64,000 bases of DNA from Microbispora siamensis (lineage in GTDB: Bacteria > Actinomycetota > Actinomycetes > Streptosporangiales > Streptosporangiaceae), in NCBI RefSeq assembly GCF_016863095.1, contig NZ_BOOF01000037.1, positions 57,544 through 121,543 of the forward strand, read 5' to 3'. The position numbers and the translations under genes are program-made. This document shows positions 51,669 to 60,297 of this stretch, in pieces. Under the pieces are notes generated by a model that saw only the letters and a program-made list of their open reading frames with translations, was not told where the DNA came from and searched no databases. Positions within the stretch are counted from its first letter, which is position 1. Every line of letters starts with the position of its first letter.

Positions 51669-51699
51669 CTTCTCAGAAGATTTCTCTTCTCTGAGGAAG
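51669..51699. promoter_or_regulatory. Imperfect inverted repeat, candidate MarR operator
   Basis: CTTCTCAG (51669-51676) faces CTGAGGAAG (51691-51699), with AGA/TCT pairs inside, in the 92-base gap between the SnoaL-like gene and the divergent MarR gene. The placement fits an autoregulating MarR dimer. Confidence 0.5.
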
Positions 51700-51721
51700 A
51701 GATTAGTGAAGGGGTGAGGAC

Positions 51722-52174
51722 GTGTCAACAGCCGAGGACGCGGGAGCGGTGTACCGGCGCTACCTCAGCGCCGTGATGCTGCACGGTCACGCCGGCGCCA
51801 AGGCCGTCGGCCTGGGCGCGACCGACCTGTACGCGCTGAACATCCTGGGGCTCGGCGGCGCGATGACCCCCGGCGAGCTCGGCCGGCGCACCGGCCTGAC
51901 CACCGGGCCCACGACCCGGCTGATCGACCGCCTTGAGCAGGCGGGCTACGTGCGCCGCGCGCCCGACCCGGACGACCGCCGCAAGGTCATCGTCGAACTC
52001 GTCGCCCAGCCCGGCGGCCTCGACGAGGCCCTGGCCCCGGCCCGCCAGAAGATCGGCGCCATCGTCCAGGGCTACTCGCCCGAACAGCGGGCCGTCCTGT
52101 TCGACTACTTCGCCCGTGCCGCCGACGCATACCTGGAGGCGACCGCGGAGCTCCACGGCAGACGGACCGATTGA
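51722..52174 (+). CDS. MarR family transcriptional regulator
   Basis: A 150-residue MarR-type winged-helix regulator. GELGRRTGLTTGPTTRLIDRLEQAGYVRRAPDPDDRRKV marks the helix-turn-helix and wing (about 55-95; given as region). It starts at GTG 51722 with a GAGGAC-like site. Divergent from the SnoaL-like/SDR operon, with an inverted repeat between. Confidence 0.9.
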   Translation: MSTAEDAGAVYRRYLSAVMLHGHAGAKAVGLGATDLYALNILGLGGAMTPGELGRRTGLTTGPTTRLIDRLEQAGYVRRAPDPDDRRKVIVELVAQPGGLDEALAPARQKIGAIVQGYSPEQRAVLFDYFARAADAYLEATAELHGRRTD

Positions 52175-52208
52175 CGGACGGCGACGGGCCGGGACGCGCC
52201 GGACCCGG

Positions 52209-52745
52209 TCATGCCTCCTGTGTCAGTCCGGCCGATCTCGCGACGGCGGCGCAGCGGTCCTCGCCGGGGGCCGCCCCGGTCGCGGCGTGCTCCAGCAGCG
52301 CCCGGAGGACACGCCGGTCCTCGGGCGGGAGGGTGGAGAGCAGCTCCTCTTCGGCCTGCGCGACCCGCGCGTCCACTTCGGCGAGGACCCGCCGGCCGTG
52401 GTCGGTCGGCACGATGCGCCGCGCCCTGCGGTCGGACGGGTCCTGCCGGCGCTCCAGGAGATCGCACCCCTCGAACTTGTCGAGCAGATAGGTCATGACC
52501 GTGCGGTCGATGCCGAGGCGGGCGGCGAGCGCGGCCTGCGTGGGCGGGGCGTCGTGCACGACCGCGGAGAGCACCTGGTAGCCGCGCACCCCGTGCGGCA
52601 GGTCGCGTGAAGCCTCCTCGACCCGCGCGCTCCACTCCCGCAGCAGCACGGTGAGGGACCACCCGAGCACGGAACCGTGCGATGACGAACCCTGCGACGA
52701 CGACGTCGTGGATTCGGCTGGTTCGAGGGTGGTCACATCGTCCAC
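52209..52745 (-). CDS. MarR family transcriptional regulator (second)
   Basis: A 178-residue MarR regulator with a Ser-rich N-terminal tail (TTSSSQGSSSHGS) before the winged helix (AALAARLGIDRTVMTYLLDKFEGCDLLERRQDPSDRRARR as region, about 70-110). It is divergent from the luciferase-like/FAD-oxidase fusion gene, 83 bases apart, and probably controls it. Confidence 0.9.
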   Translation of the reverse strand: MDDVTTLEPAESTTSSSQGSSSHGSVLGWSLTVLLREWSARVEEASRDLPHGVRGYQVLSAVVHDAPPTQAALAARLGIDRTVMTYLLDKFEGCDLLERRQDPSDRRARRIVPTDHGRRVLAEVDARVAQAEEELLSTLPPEDRRVLRALLEHAATGAAPGEDRCAAVARSAGLTQEA

Positions 52746-52793
52746 TCTAACCCCGGAATACGATGACGCCTCGATAAGTTGTGCCGCATATCG

Positions 52794-52806
52794 TCTGTTC
52801 GACAGA
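52794..52806. promoter_or_regulatory. Short palindrome, candidate operator for the second MarR
   Basis: TCTGT-TCG-ACAGA is an inverted repeat with 5-bp arms, 22 bases before the fusion gene's ATG. A second, longer-spaced pair CGATA (52772-52776)/TATCG (52789-52793) lies next to it. Confidence 0.4.
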
Positions 52807-52828
52807 TTACTTCTCGGAGAGGCTCGGC

Positions 52829-55099
52829 ATGACGGACTACGGCCACGAACTGGCCTTCGGCACGTTCCTCACCCCGCAGAACCACGACCCGCAGGGGCCC
52901 GTCCGGCTCGCCCAGATCTCCGAGGCCGCGGGGCTGGATCTCGTGACGTTCCAGGACCATCCGTACCAGCCGGGGTTCCTGGACACCTGGACGTTGCTGT
53001 CCTGGGTTGCCGCGCGGACCGAGCGGATCACGGTCTCGGGCAACGTGCTGAACCTGCCGCTGCGCCCGCCGGCCGTGCTGGCCCGGGCCGCGGCGTCGCT
53101 CGACCTGCTCTCCGACGGCCGGTTCGCGCTCGGCATCGGCGCGGGCGGCTTCTGGGACGCGATCGAGTCGATGGGCGGCACCCGCCTGACGCCGGCCGAG
53201 TCCGTGACCGCGCTCGAGGAGGCCATCGAGATCATCCGCGGCATCTGGGACGTGCGAGAGCGCCGCATCCTGCGCGTCGACGGCGAACACCACCGCGTGG
53301 CCGGGGCCAAGCGCGGCCCGGCCCCCGCGCACGACATCCCGATCTGGATCGGCGCCTACAAGCCGCGGATGCTGCGCCTGGTGGCACGCGAGGCCGACGG
53401 CTGGCTGCCCTCGCTCGCCTACCTCAAAGACGGCGACCTGCGGCGCGGCAACGAAATCATCGACGAGGCCGCCGAGGAGGCCGGGCGCGATCCGGCGCAG
53501 GTGCGCCGCCTGCTGAACATCGGTGGCGCGGTCACCGAGGCCCGTCAGGGCTTCCTGCAGGGGCCGGTCGAGCAGTGGGTGGAGGAGCTGACCGCTCTGG
53601 CGCTGGAGGACGGCATCGGCACGTTCGTCCTGGGCTCGGACGACCCGCGCCTCATTCAGGTGTACGGCGAGGAGATCGCCCCCGCCGTACGGGAGGCGGT
53701 GGCGCGCGAACGGGCCGGCACCGGCACCGTCCCCGCGGCGGCCCGTCGCGGAGCCGCCGCGCTCGCACTGCGCCGTGACGGGATCGACTACGACAAGGTC
53801 CCGGTGAGCCTCGCGGCGGACGCCGTCGAGCCCGGCGACCGCGCCTACGAGTCGGTGCGGCACAACTACCTGCGTGCCGGGTCCCCCGGCCTGGTGCTGC
53901 GGCCCCGGACCGTCGGCCAGGTCGTCGAGGGGCTCGCGTACGCCCGGTCCCAGGACGTGCCGCTCGGCGTACGCTCCGGCGGGCACGGGATCAGCGGCCG
54001 TTCCACGAACGACGGCGGCATCGTGCTCGACCTCGGCGCGCTCAACGCCGTCGAGGTCGTGGATCCGGCCACGCGCCGGGTACGGCTGGGCGCGGGCGCG
54101 ACCTGGGGCGAGGTCGCCGAGGCCCTGGTGCCGTACGGATGGGCGATCAGCTCGGGCGACTTCGGCGGCGTGGGCGTGGGCGGCCTCGCGACCACGGGCG
54201 GCATCGGCCTGCTCGGGCGCAAGTTCGGCCTGACGATCGACCACGTCGTCGCCGCGGAGGTCGTGACCGCCGACGGACGGGTGCTGCACGCCTCGCGGGA
54301 GGAGAACCCCGACCTGTTCTGGGGCCTGCGCGGCGCCGGGGGCAACCTCGGCGTGGTCACCTGGGTCGAGATCGAGGCGATGGAGCTCGGCGACGTCGTC
54401 TTCTCCCAGATGACCCTGGACGCCCGTGACACGGCCGGGCTCCTCCAGCGCTGGGGTGCCGCGGTGGAGAAGGCGCCGCGTGAACTGACGAGCTTCCTCA
54501 TCCTCTCCCCGCCGCGCCGCGGCCAGGACGCGGTCGCCCAGCTCATGACCGTGTACGCCGGCGCGGACACCGAGGCCGCGGTGAGCGAGCTCGAACGGCT
54601 CGCCGAGGCCGGCCCGCTGCTGGGGCACCAGGGATATGTGCTGCCCTATTCGGGCGTGGTGCAGCCGGCCGAAAGACATCACACCGGAGGCGGGAACCCC
54701 GCCGTACGCTCCGGCATGGTCACCCACCTCGACGGGGAAGTGAGCCGCGCCTTCGAGCGGATGGCGCACACCGGACTGTCCTACTTCCTGCAGATACGCG
54801 CCACCGGTGGGGCATCGCACGACCTGGCTCCCGACGCGACCGCCTATCCGCACCGACACCAGAACTTCGTGCTCACCGCCATGGGCGCCGCGCAGTCGGC
54901 CCTGGACACCGCGTGGGATGCCGAGGTCGCGCCGTACACCGACGGCCTCTACCTGTCCTTCGACACCGACACCCGGCCGGAACGGCTGCTCGACGCGTTC
55001 GGCGAGGCCAACCTCGCCCGGCTGCGGCAGGTCAAGCGCGCCTACGACCCGGACAACGTGTTCCGCGCGAACTTCCCCATCCAACCGGCGGACGGCTGA
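52829..55099 (+). CDS. Fusion of LLM-class oxidoreductase and FAD-linked BBE-type oxidase
   Basis: A 756-residue two-enzyme fusion. Residues 1-300 are a luciferase-like oxidoreductase (ELAFGTFLTPQNHDPQGPV, RITVSGNVLNLPLRPP, PIWIGAYKPRML). Residues 330-756 are a PCMH-type FAD oxidase (VGQVVEGLAYARSQDVPLGV, GGHGISGRSTNDGG with the covalent-flavin His, GGVGVGGLATTGGIGLLGRK, and a C-terminal berberine-bridge motif YDPDNVFRANFPI). The second attachment Cys of bicovalent enzymes is absent. The ATG at 52829 has GGAGAGG upstream. Two flavoenzymes in one chain suggest coupled redox steps on one substrate, probably under the divergent MarR. Confidence 0.88.
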   Translation: MTDYGHELAFGTFLTPQNHDPQGPVRLAQISEAAGLDLVTFQDHPYQPGFLDTWTLLSWVAARTERITVSGNVLNLPLRPPAVLARAAASLDLLSDGRFALGIGAGGFWDAIESMGGTRLTPAESVTALEEAIEIIRGIWDVRERRILRVDGEHHRVAGAKRGPAPAHDIPIWIGAYKPRMLRLVAREADGWLPSLAYLKDGDLRRGNEIIDEAAEEAGRDPAQVRRLLNIGGAVTEARQGFLQGPVEQWVEELTALALEDGIGTFVLGSDDPRLIQVYGEEIAPAVREAVARERAGTGTVPAAARRGAAALALRRDGIDYDKVPVSLAADAVEPGDRAYESVRHNYLRAGSPGLVLRPRTVGQVVEGLAYARSQDVPLGVRSGGHGISGRSTNDGGIVLDLGALNAVEVVDPATRRVRLGAGATWGEVAEALVPYGWAISSGDFGGVGVGGLATTGGIGLLGRKFGLTIDHVVAAEVVTADGRVLHASREENPDLFWGLRGAGGNLGVVTWVEIEAMELGDVVFSQMTLDARDTAGLLQRWGAAVEKAPRELTSFLILSPPRRGQDAVAQLMTVYAGADTEAAVSELERLAEAGPLLGHQGYVLPYSGVVQPAERHHTGGGNPAVRSGMVTHLDGEVSRAFERMAHTGLSYFLQIRATGGASHDLAPDATAYPHRHQNFVLTAMGAAQSALDTAWDAEVAPYTDGLYLSFDTDTRPERLLDAFGEANLARLRQVKRAYDPDNVFRANFPIQPADG

Positions 55100-55102
55100 G
55101 CC

Positions 55103-56056
55103 TCAGGCCCGCTGGAACCTGGCCCCCCAGTCGTGGATCCGGTCGAGCAGTTCAGGCGGCTCGATGACGCGGAAGTCGGCGCCGAGCACGCCCAGCGACA
55201 TGATCGGCCAATTCAGGGAGTGCGTGGTCATCCGGATCCGGCATTGCCCGGCGTCGACCTCCTCGACGGTGCACCACCGGCCGATCCGTTCGCGCGCGAC
55301 GGAGGCCGGAGCGTCGACGAGCACCTCCACCCGGTACGGACGAGGCAGGTTGTCCAGGCCGGCACGGACGAAGTCGGCGGCGTCGGCGGCGGGCAACTCC
55401 CGGGGACGAAAACGGGTGCCGGTGCTCTCGGGCTCGATGAGCCGGTCGACCCGGAAGCTGCGCCAGTCGTGCCGGGTGAGGTCGTACGCGACCAGATACC
55501 AGCGGCGGCCGAGACGGACCAGCCGGTGCGGTTCGACGTGCCGCTCGGTTCGCCTGCCGTCCGCGGAGGTGTAGGTGATGCGGAGCTGTTCACTGTCCCG
55601 GCAGGCCAGCGCGACCGCGGTGAGCACGCCCGGGTCGACGCCCGTCCCGGCCTGGCCGTCCCATCCGGCGGGAACGGTCATCGTGCGCAGTGCCTCGACC
55701 CGATGCCTCAACCGGGCGGGCATCACCTGCACCACCTTGGCCAGCACCCGCACCGATGACTCGGCGATGCCCTCCACCGCCCCCTGAGCGGCGGTCTGCA
55801 GTCCCACGGCCAGTGCGACCGCTTCCTCGTCGTCGATGACCAGCGGCGGCAGTGCGGCACCCGCGGCGAGCTGGTAGCCGCCGTCGACGCCACGCTGCGC
55901 CTCGACCGGATAACCCAGCTCACGCAACCGGTCGATGTCCCGCCGCAGAGTGCGGACGGAGACTCCCAACCGCTCGGCCAGTTCGGCGCCCTGCCAGTAG
56001 CGGTGCGTCTGGAGCAAGGAGAGCAGCCGCAGCGTCCGCGTGCCGGTGTTCGCCAT
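55103..56056 (-). CDS. WYL-domain (YafY-type) transcriptional regulator
   Basis: A 317-residue regulator: N-terminal HTH_11 winged helix (LLSLLQTHRYWQGAELAERLGVSVRTLRRDIDRLRELGYPVEA as region, 8-50), a WYL domain with RWYLVAYDL (about 185-195) and a WCX-type C-terminus. It is divergent from a DinB-like gene, 96 bases apart. This pairing is frequent in actinomycetes. WYL domains bind nucleic acid or nucleotide ligands. Confidence 0.9.
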   Translation of the reverse strand: MANTGTRTLRLLSLLQTHRYWQGAELAERLGVSVRTLRRDIDRLRELGYPVEAQRGVDGGYQLAAGAALPPLVIDDEEAVALAVGLQTAAQGAVEGIAESSVRVLAKVVQVMPARLRHRVEALRTMTVPAGWDGQAGTGVDPGVLTAVALACRDSEQLRITYTSADGRRTERHVEPHRLVRLGRRWYLVAYDLTRHDWRSFRVDRLIEPESTGTRFRPRELPAADAADFVRAGLDNLPRPYRVEVLVDAPASVARERIGRWCTVEEVDAGQCRIRMTTHSLNWPIMSLGVLGADFRVIEPPELLDRIHDWGARFQRA

Positions 56057-56152
56057 GTTCCGGATTCTCTCGTCGATTCAGGCCAGAAAGTGACCGCTAT
56101 GACTCCTAGCGTGGTTCCTGACCGACGAACGGACTAACGGAAGGCGGAGACC

Positions 56153-56704
56153 GTGAACGAGACGACCACTCGCGACCTCGCTGACGCGCCGGCCATCACC
56201 GGCGAGCGCGCCGACCTGCTGGCGGCGTTGGCCAAGAACCGCCACTTCTTGCGCTTCACCACCCGTGACCTCACCGACGAGCAGGCCGGGCAGCGGACCA
56301 CGGCCAGTGAGCTGTGCCTGGGCGGCCTGATCAAGCACGTCACCCTGGTCGAGCGCAACTGGGCGCGCTTCATCCTGGACGGCCCGTCGGCGATGGGCGA
56401 CGCCACGACCATGACCGAAGCCGACTGGGCCCAGTGGGCCGACCAGTTCCGCATGCTGCCCGGCGAGACACTCTCCGGTGTGCTGGCCGCCTACGCCGAA
56501 GTTGCCCGCCGTACGGACGAACTGGTGGCCACCCTGCCCGACCTCGACGTGACCCAGCCGCTGCCGAAGGCCCCGTGGTTCGAGGCCGGCGCGCGATGGT
56601 CGGCCCGTCGGGTGCTGCTGCACATCATCGCCGAGACCGCCCAGCACGCCGGCCACGCCGACATCATCCGCGAGTCCCTGGACGGCGCCAAGAGCATGGG
56701 CTGA
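56153..56704 (+). CDS. DinB family protein (DUF664)
   Basis: A 183-residue four-helix-bundle metalloprotein of the DinB/YfiT superfamily. ADLLAALAKNRHFLRFTTRDLTDEQAGQR is the family start, GLIKHVTLVERNWARFI carries the first metal His, and VLLHIIAETAQHAGHADIIRESLDG the two C-terminal His. It starts at GTG 56153. Possibly a mycothiol- or bacillithiol-type transferase, but no specific function is shown. Confidence 0.88.
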   Translation: MNETTTRDLADAPAITGERADLLAALAKNRHFLRFTTRDLTDEQAGQRTTASELCLGGLIKHVTLVERNWARFILDGPSAMGDATTMTEADWAQWADQFRMLPGETLSGVLAAYAEVARRTDELVATLPDLDVTQPLPKAPWFEAGARWSARRVLLHIIAETAQHAGHADIIRESLDGAKSMG

Positions 56705-56767
56705 CCCGCACGTCTCACCGGAAGGCTTGCGGGGAGAATCGCCCGCCCCGAGCCGGACCGCCGCGAT

Positions 56768-57364
56768 TCACCTCGCGTTCCAGTTGTCGAGGATGACGAC
56801 GGGCGCCTCTTCCGCTTCCAGCCACTCGCCGTCGATGCCCATGCCGGTGGACGCCTCGATGAAGGCGAATGCAGCACTGCGCTTGCCCCGGTAGTCCTCC
56901 GGGTCGAGTCCGTCGAGCATGGCGCGAAAATCGGCCAGGATGCTCGGATCGCCCTCCAGTGACGCGTGCTCGCGGAAGAGGAAATCACGCATCCGCGCCC
57001 TGATCCTGCCGTCGGCCGCGTAGAGGAAGGTGTACCCGCCGTTGAAGTGCCACGTCGTCATCCACACGCGTGACCCCTTGCTGAGCTCGGTGAGGATGTG
57101 ATCGGGCGTGGCGAAACCGTGAGAGAACTCGAGGAAACCCCAGGCTCCTTCGCCCTCGTACACGAAGATCACGGGCAGATCCTCCATGACGGCGTCTTCC
57201 CTGGGGCACGCCATGGTTCGCTCCTCGGGATCACGGCCTCCGTTCAGCCGCCAGAGGAGATCGTCCACCGTGATCTCTTCGTCGAAGGGTTGTACTACGG
57301 TCCAGCAGAGCGCTTTCTCAAACCACTGCTGCCACTCGAAGAGATCGCGGTAATGATCAATCAC
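56768..57364 (-). CDS. Hypothetical protein, 198 residues
   Basis: No family recognised with confidence. The soluble, acidic, Trp-rich protein begins VIDHYRDLFEWQQWFEKALCW and contains LPVIFVYEGEGAWGFLEFSHGF, MTTWHFNGGYTFLYAADG and AAFAFIEASTGMGIDGEWLEAEEAPVVILDN (landmarks only). Codon use and composition are those of a real gene. GTG 57364 is chosen because upstream residues in this frame are Arg-rich and unlike the body. An immunity-type protein comparable to DUF6461 or SMI1-like families is possible. Confidence 0.6.
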   Translation of the reverse strand: MIDHYRDLFEWQQWFEKALCWTVVQPFDEEITVDDLLWRLNGGRDPEERTMACPREDAVMEDLPVIFVYEGEGAWGFLEFSHGFATPDHILTELSKGSRVWMTTWHFNGGYTFLYAADGRIRARMRDFLFREHASLEGDPSILADFRAMLDGLDPEDYRGKRSAAFAFIEASTGMGIDGEWLEAEEAPVVILDNWNAR

Positions 57365-57582
57365 GCGATGATTGTCGCGTGGGAACCGTCTTGAGTCTCG
57401 AGTAGCTCGAAGGTGCAGGCGTCCTCCCAGATGAGGCGAATGCCCCTCCACTCGACCTCGCCTCTGGGACATAGTGTCACGAGGCTTGTGATCGTAGACA
57501 GATGTGCGGAGGGCGGGCCGATTCGTAGCGTTCCTGCCGTTCCGGTGGCAACGGGCCGCCGGCTCGACAGGAGGTGTTGACC

Positions 57583-57949
57583 ATGGTGTCCACGGTCGCC
57601 GAATCCCGATCGCTCGGCCGGGCGAAGGCCGGCCTCGTCGCAATGGCGGTGGTGGCCGCCGGCACCGCGATCTTCGACGTGGCGGCCCGGCCGCGAGGCG
57701 GTACCGAGGCGCTGCTGTCGGTCGCCTACTACGTCTTCACCGCGCTGCGTTCCTGCCGTGCGGAATCCTGACGCTGGCGACGGGAGACGCCACGTCCGGC
57801 GGCCCGCTCTATCCGCTGGCCATGCTCGCGTCCCTGGTAGGGCTGGTGCTGATGTCCGTCGCCTGGGTGCGCGCGAAAGCGCTGCCCAGATGGACGCTGG
57901 CGGCGATCACGTTGGGGTGTGGGCGGTGCCGGACCCTACGGCGAGGTGA
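57583..57949 (+). pseudogene. Frameshifted small membrane protein
   Basis: The frame from ATG 57583 has a strong ribosome binding site (AGGAGGTG). It encodes a cytoplasmic start and two hydrophobic helices (AKAGLVAMAVVAAGTAIFDVAA, then LLSVAYYVFTAL), stopping at 57771. The remaining helices (LPCGILTLATGDATSGG, PLAMLASLVGLVLMSVAWVRA, RWTLAAITLG) continue in a different frame from about 57740. A single frameshift therefore splits a protein of about 120 residues and four helices. The end runs into the convergent aminotransferase gene. Confidence 0.72.
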
Positions 57950-58739
57950 GCGGTTCGGCCTGGTAGGCCCGGTGCAGCACCTGCACGAAGGATGACGCTT
58001 CGGGCAAGGACACAGAGCCGATGCGGTGCACCGCCACTCCCGGGGTCCATGAGTTCATGACCACAGCCCCCGCCAACGCCGGCAGGTCCGCGACCGTGAC
58101 CTCCTGGACGCGTTGGGGCACACCGAGGCGATCCAATTGCCGGCGGACGATACCCATCGTGACGCCGCTCAGCATCTCGGCCTCAGGCCACACCACGGCG
58201 GTGCCGTCCCAGAAGGCCAGATTCCAGATCGACCCCTCGCTGAGCCGGCCCCTGCGGTCGACGAAGGCGGCGTCGTCGAAGCCCTGTCGAACGGCCTGGC
58301 GGAGAAAATAGGTCTTGGCCACCTCGCCGACATGCTTCACGGCCGGGAGGACCCGTTCGTACTCGACCACTGCCAGTGCGAGCGGACCCTGCGGACCGGA
58401 CGCGGCGGGTCCGGTCCGCACCAGCAAATCGGGCTCCGAATCAGCCCCCGCCACCGTGAACTCGCCCGGTGGGAGGTGCATCGTGGCTGTCAGCGAAAGG
58501 TCGGCCGGACCGGCCTGTAGCGCCGCCCGCAGACAGGCCCGCACTCGATCGTCGGGCAATGCCCGGCCGAACAGTTCCAGGGAGGCGGATCGCAGCCGCT
58601 CGAGGTGGAGGTCGAGGCCCCGGACCTGGCCTCCACGTACCTGCATGGCGGTGAAGTGGGCATAGCCCGCGAAGGCGAGCGGCGCCAACTCCTCGGCGCT
58701 CGCCGCATGGCCATTACGTTGAGCAACATAAGAGGACAT
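57936..58739 (-). CDS. Aminotransferase class IV (branched-chain/D-amino acid aminotransferase or ADC lyase-like)
   Basis: A 267-residue PLP enzyme of fold type IV. Seen: HFTAMQVRGGQVRGLDLHLERL, the Schiff-base lysine in HVGEVAKTYFLRQA, AAFVDRRGRLSEGSIWNLAFW and EMLSGVTMGIVRRQL. The ATG at 58739 has GGAGCG upstream. A promoter with a 19-bp spacer, typical of MerR control, lies 60-100 bases upstream, next to the stub of a MerR gene. Substrate not assignable. Confidence 0.88.
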   Translation of the reverse strand: MSSYVAQRNGHAASAEELAPLAFAGYAHFTAMQVRGGQVRGLDLHLERLRSASLELFGRALPDDRVRACLRAALQAGPADLSLTATMHLPPGEFTVAGADSEPDLLVRTGPAASGPQGPLALAVVEYERVLPAVKHVGEVAKTYFLRQAVRQGFDDAAFVDRRGRLSEGSIWNLAFWDGTAVVWPEAEMLSGVTMGIVRRQLDRLGVPQRVQEVTVADLPALAGAVVMNSWTPGVAVHRIGSVSLPEASSFVQVLHRAYQAEPLTSP

Positions 58740-58807
58740 ACATCGCTCCAGCAGTGCGAGATGGATGGAATTGCGGACAACCACGCGGAATGTCCGCCCA
58801 TGGGGCG

Positions 58808-58838
58808 ACGTTAGGGTCTCACACCAATGAAAGGTCAA
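58808..58838 (-). promoter_or_regulatory. MerR-type promoter (19-bp spacer) for the aminotransferase gene
   Basis: On the minus strand TTGACC (58838-58833) and TAACGT (58813-58808) are separated by exactly 19 bases. This is the long spacer that MerR regulators untwist to activate transcription. The predicted start is about 60 bases before the aminotransferase ATG. Confidence 0.68.
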
Positions 58839-58858
58839 CTCTCGGGTGGGCGGGTCGC

Positions 58859-58938
58859 ATGCTGATTGGAGAGTTGGCCCGGGCATACCGGGGTCAGCCC
58901 GCGGTTGCTGCGCTACTACGAGGCGCAGGGATTGCGGA
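58859..58938 (+). pseudogene. N-terminal stub of a MerR family regulator
   Basis: From ATG 58859 the frame reads MLIGELAR, the start of MerR regulators. The homologous continuation HTGVSPRLLRYYEAQGL lies in another frame, so one base has been gained or lost near 58883. After about residue 27 similarity ends. The rest of the gene (effector domain) is gone. It lies divergent from the aminotransferase and next to that gene's MerR-type promoter. Confidence 0.78.
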
Positions 58939-59159
58939 AAAACGGCAGCATGTCCGCCTTCTGGCCCGCAAACCTGGAACGTCACGGCGCGCAAGCGAGC
59001 CCATCGACGATCGGCGGCCGGGAGCGGCCCCAGGCCGCACGCTTGGACGGGCGGGGGGCGGAGGTACGGCGGCGCGCCGCCGCATCGACGTCACAAGGCC
59101 TCAAGCACCCTCTCCGAAATGATCTGCGGCGCACGGTGAGTGAGACAGAATTCCGGCGT

Positions 59160-60173
59160 ATGAGGGATAAACCGGCAGGTCTGACGGAAGCCGAACTGAT
59201 GGCGGCGTTGACCGAAGGCTGGGGCATAGAGCCTCACTCGGTCGAGTACCTTCCGGTGGGCGCAGGCAGCTACCACTGGTCGGTGGTGGATCAACGTCGG
59301 ACGGCGTGGTTCGTCAAGGTGGACGACCTCGGCGTGGAGGACGTTGGTCGTGATGATGCGTTCGACCGGCTCGGCCGATCCTTCGGCGCCGCTCTGGCAC
59401 TGCGCCGGGACGCGGGGCTCGACTTCGTCCTTGCGCCGATCCCGACCGCGGCCTACGCCGCGGTCTGGCGGCTGACCTCGCGGTATGCCCTGTCGGTGTT
59501 TCCAATGGTGGCGGGTGCCGCTGGGCACTTCGGCGCGCACCGGCCCGAGGACCGTGTCGAGGTAATCGACCTGCTGGCCGAGCTGCACGAGGCAACCCCG
59601 GTCGTGGCGGACACGGCAGCGCGGGCTGACCTGGTGCTGCCCGGCCGGGACAGGCTGGAGGAGGCGCTGCAGGACCTCGATCGTGAGTGGACCGGCGGGC
59701 CTTATGCCGAGCCGGCCCGCAAGCTGCTGTCCGTACATGCCGGACAAGTCCAACGATTGCTCGCCGACTTCGATCGGCGGGTCGACCAGGTACGAAACAC
59801 CGCGGCGGTGTGGGTGGTCACGCACGGCGAACCGCACCCCGGAAACGTCATGCGTACCCCGGCCGGACTGCGGCTCATCGACTGGGGCACCGTGCAGATC
59901 GCTCCGCCAGAGCGGGATCTGTGGATGCTCACCCCCGCCCTCGCCCGCATGCTCGGCGAGAACCCTGTTGGCGATGATGACGTACTCGTCCGTTACACCC
60001 GGGCCACCGGCCGGACCGTCTCACCGGCCGGCCTCGCTCTCTATCCGCTTTGGTGGCGGCTCGCCGACATCGCCGTCTTCGTCGACGAGCTGCGTCGGCC
60101 ACACGGCACCGGTGAGGACATCGCCGCATCCTTGACCTATCTCACCGGCTATCTCGAATCCAGCCGAGACTGA
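59160..60173 (+). CDS. Aminoglycoside phosphotransferase family protein
   Basis: A 337-residue kinase-like protein of the APH family. It begins MRDKPAGLTEAELMAAL like other actinobacterial members, has VEYLPVGAGSYHWSV and the ATP lysine in WFVKVDD. The catalytic loop reads VVTHGEPHPGNVM, with Glu where Asp is usual, followed by LIDWGTVQIAPPERDLWML containing the metal-binding Asp. It may modify an aminoglycoside or an endogenous metabolite; resistance is not proven by sequence. The frame is open upstream, but that part is the MerR stub region. Confidence 0.82.
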   Translation: MRDKPAGLTEAELMAALTEGWGIEPHSVEYLPVGAGSYHWSVVDQRRTAWFVKVDDLGVEDVGRDDAFDRLGRSFGAALALRRDAGLDFVLAPIPTAAYAAVWRLTSRYALSVFPMVAGAAGHFGAHRPEDRVEVIDLLAELHEATPVVADTAARADLVLPGRDRLEEALQDLDREWTGGPYAEPARKLLSVHAGQVQRLLADFDRRVDQVRNTAAVWVVTHGEPHPGNVMRTPAGLRLIDWGTVQIAPPERDLWMLTPALARMLGENPVGDDDVLVRYTRATGRTVSPAGLALYPLWWRLADIAVFVDELRRPHGTGEDIAASLTYLTGYLESSRD

Positions 60174-60297
60174 CCTGCGGTCCGACGTCCCATGCCGCGG
60201 GACGCATTGGTGTCGGTTGTGCCGTAACGGCGGGCGGCCCGAGCTTCCGGCGGCCGGGACCTCCCCCAGGCCGCATGCCCGGCGAGCGCAAGCGCCT

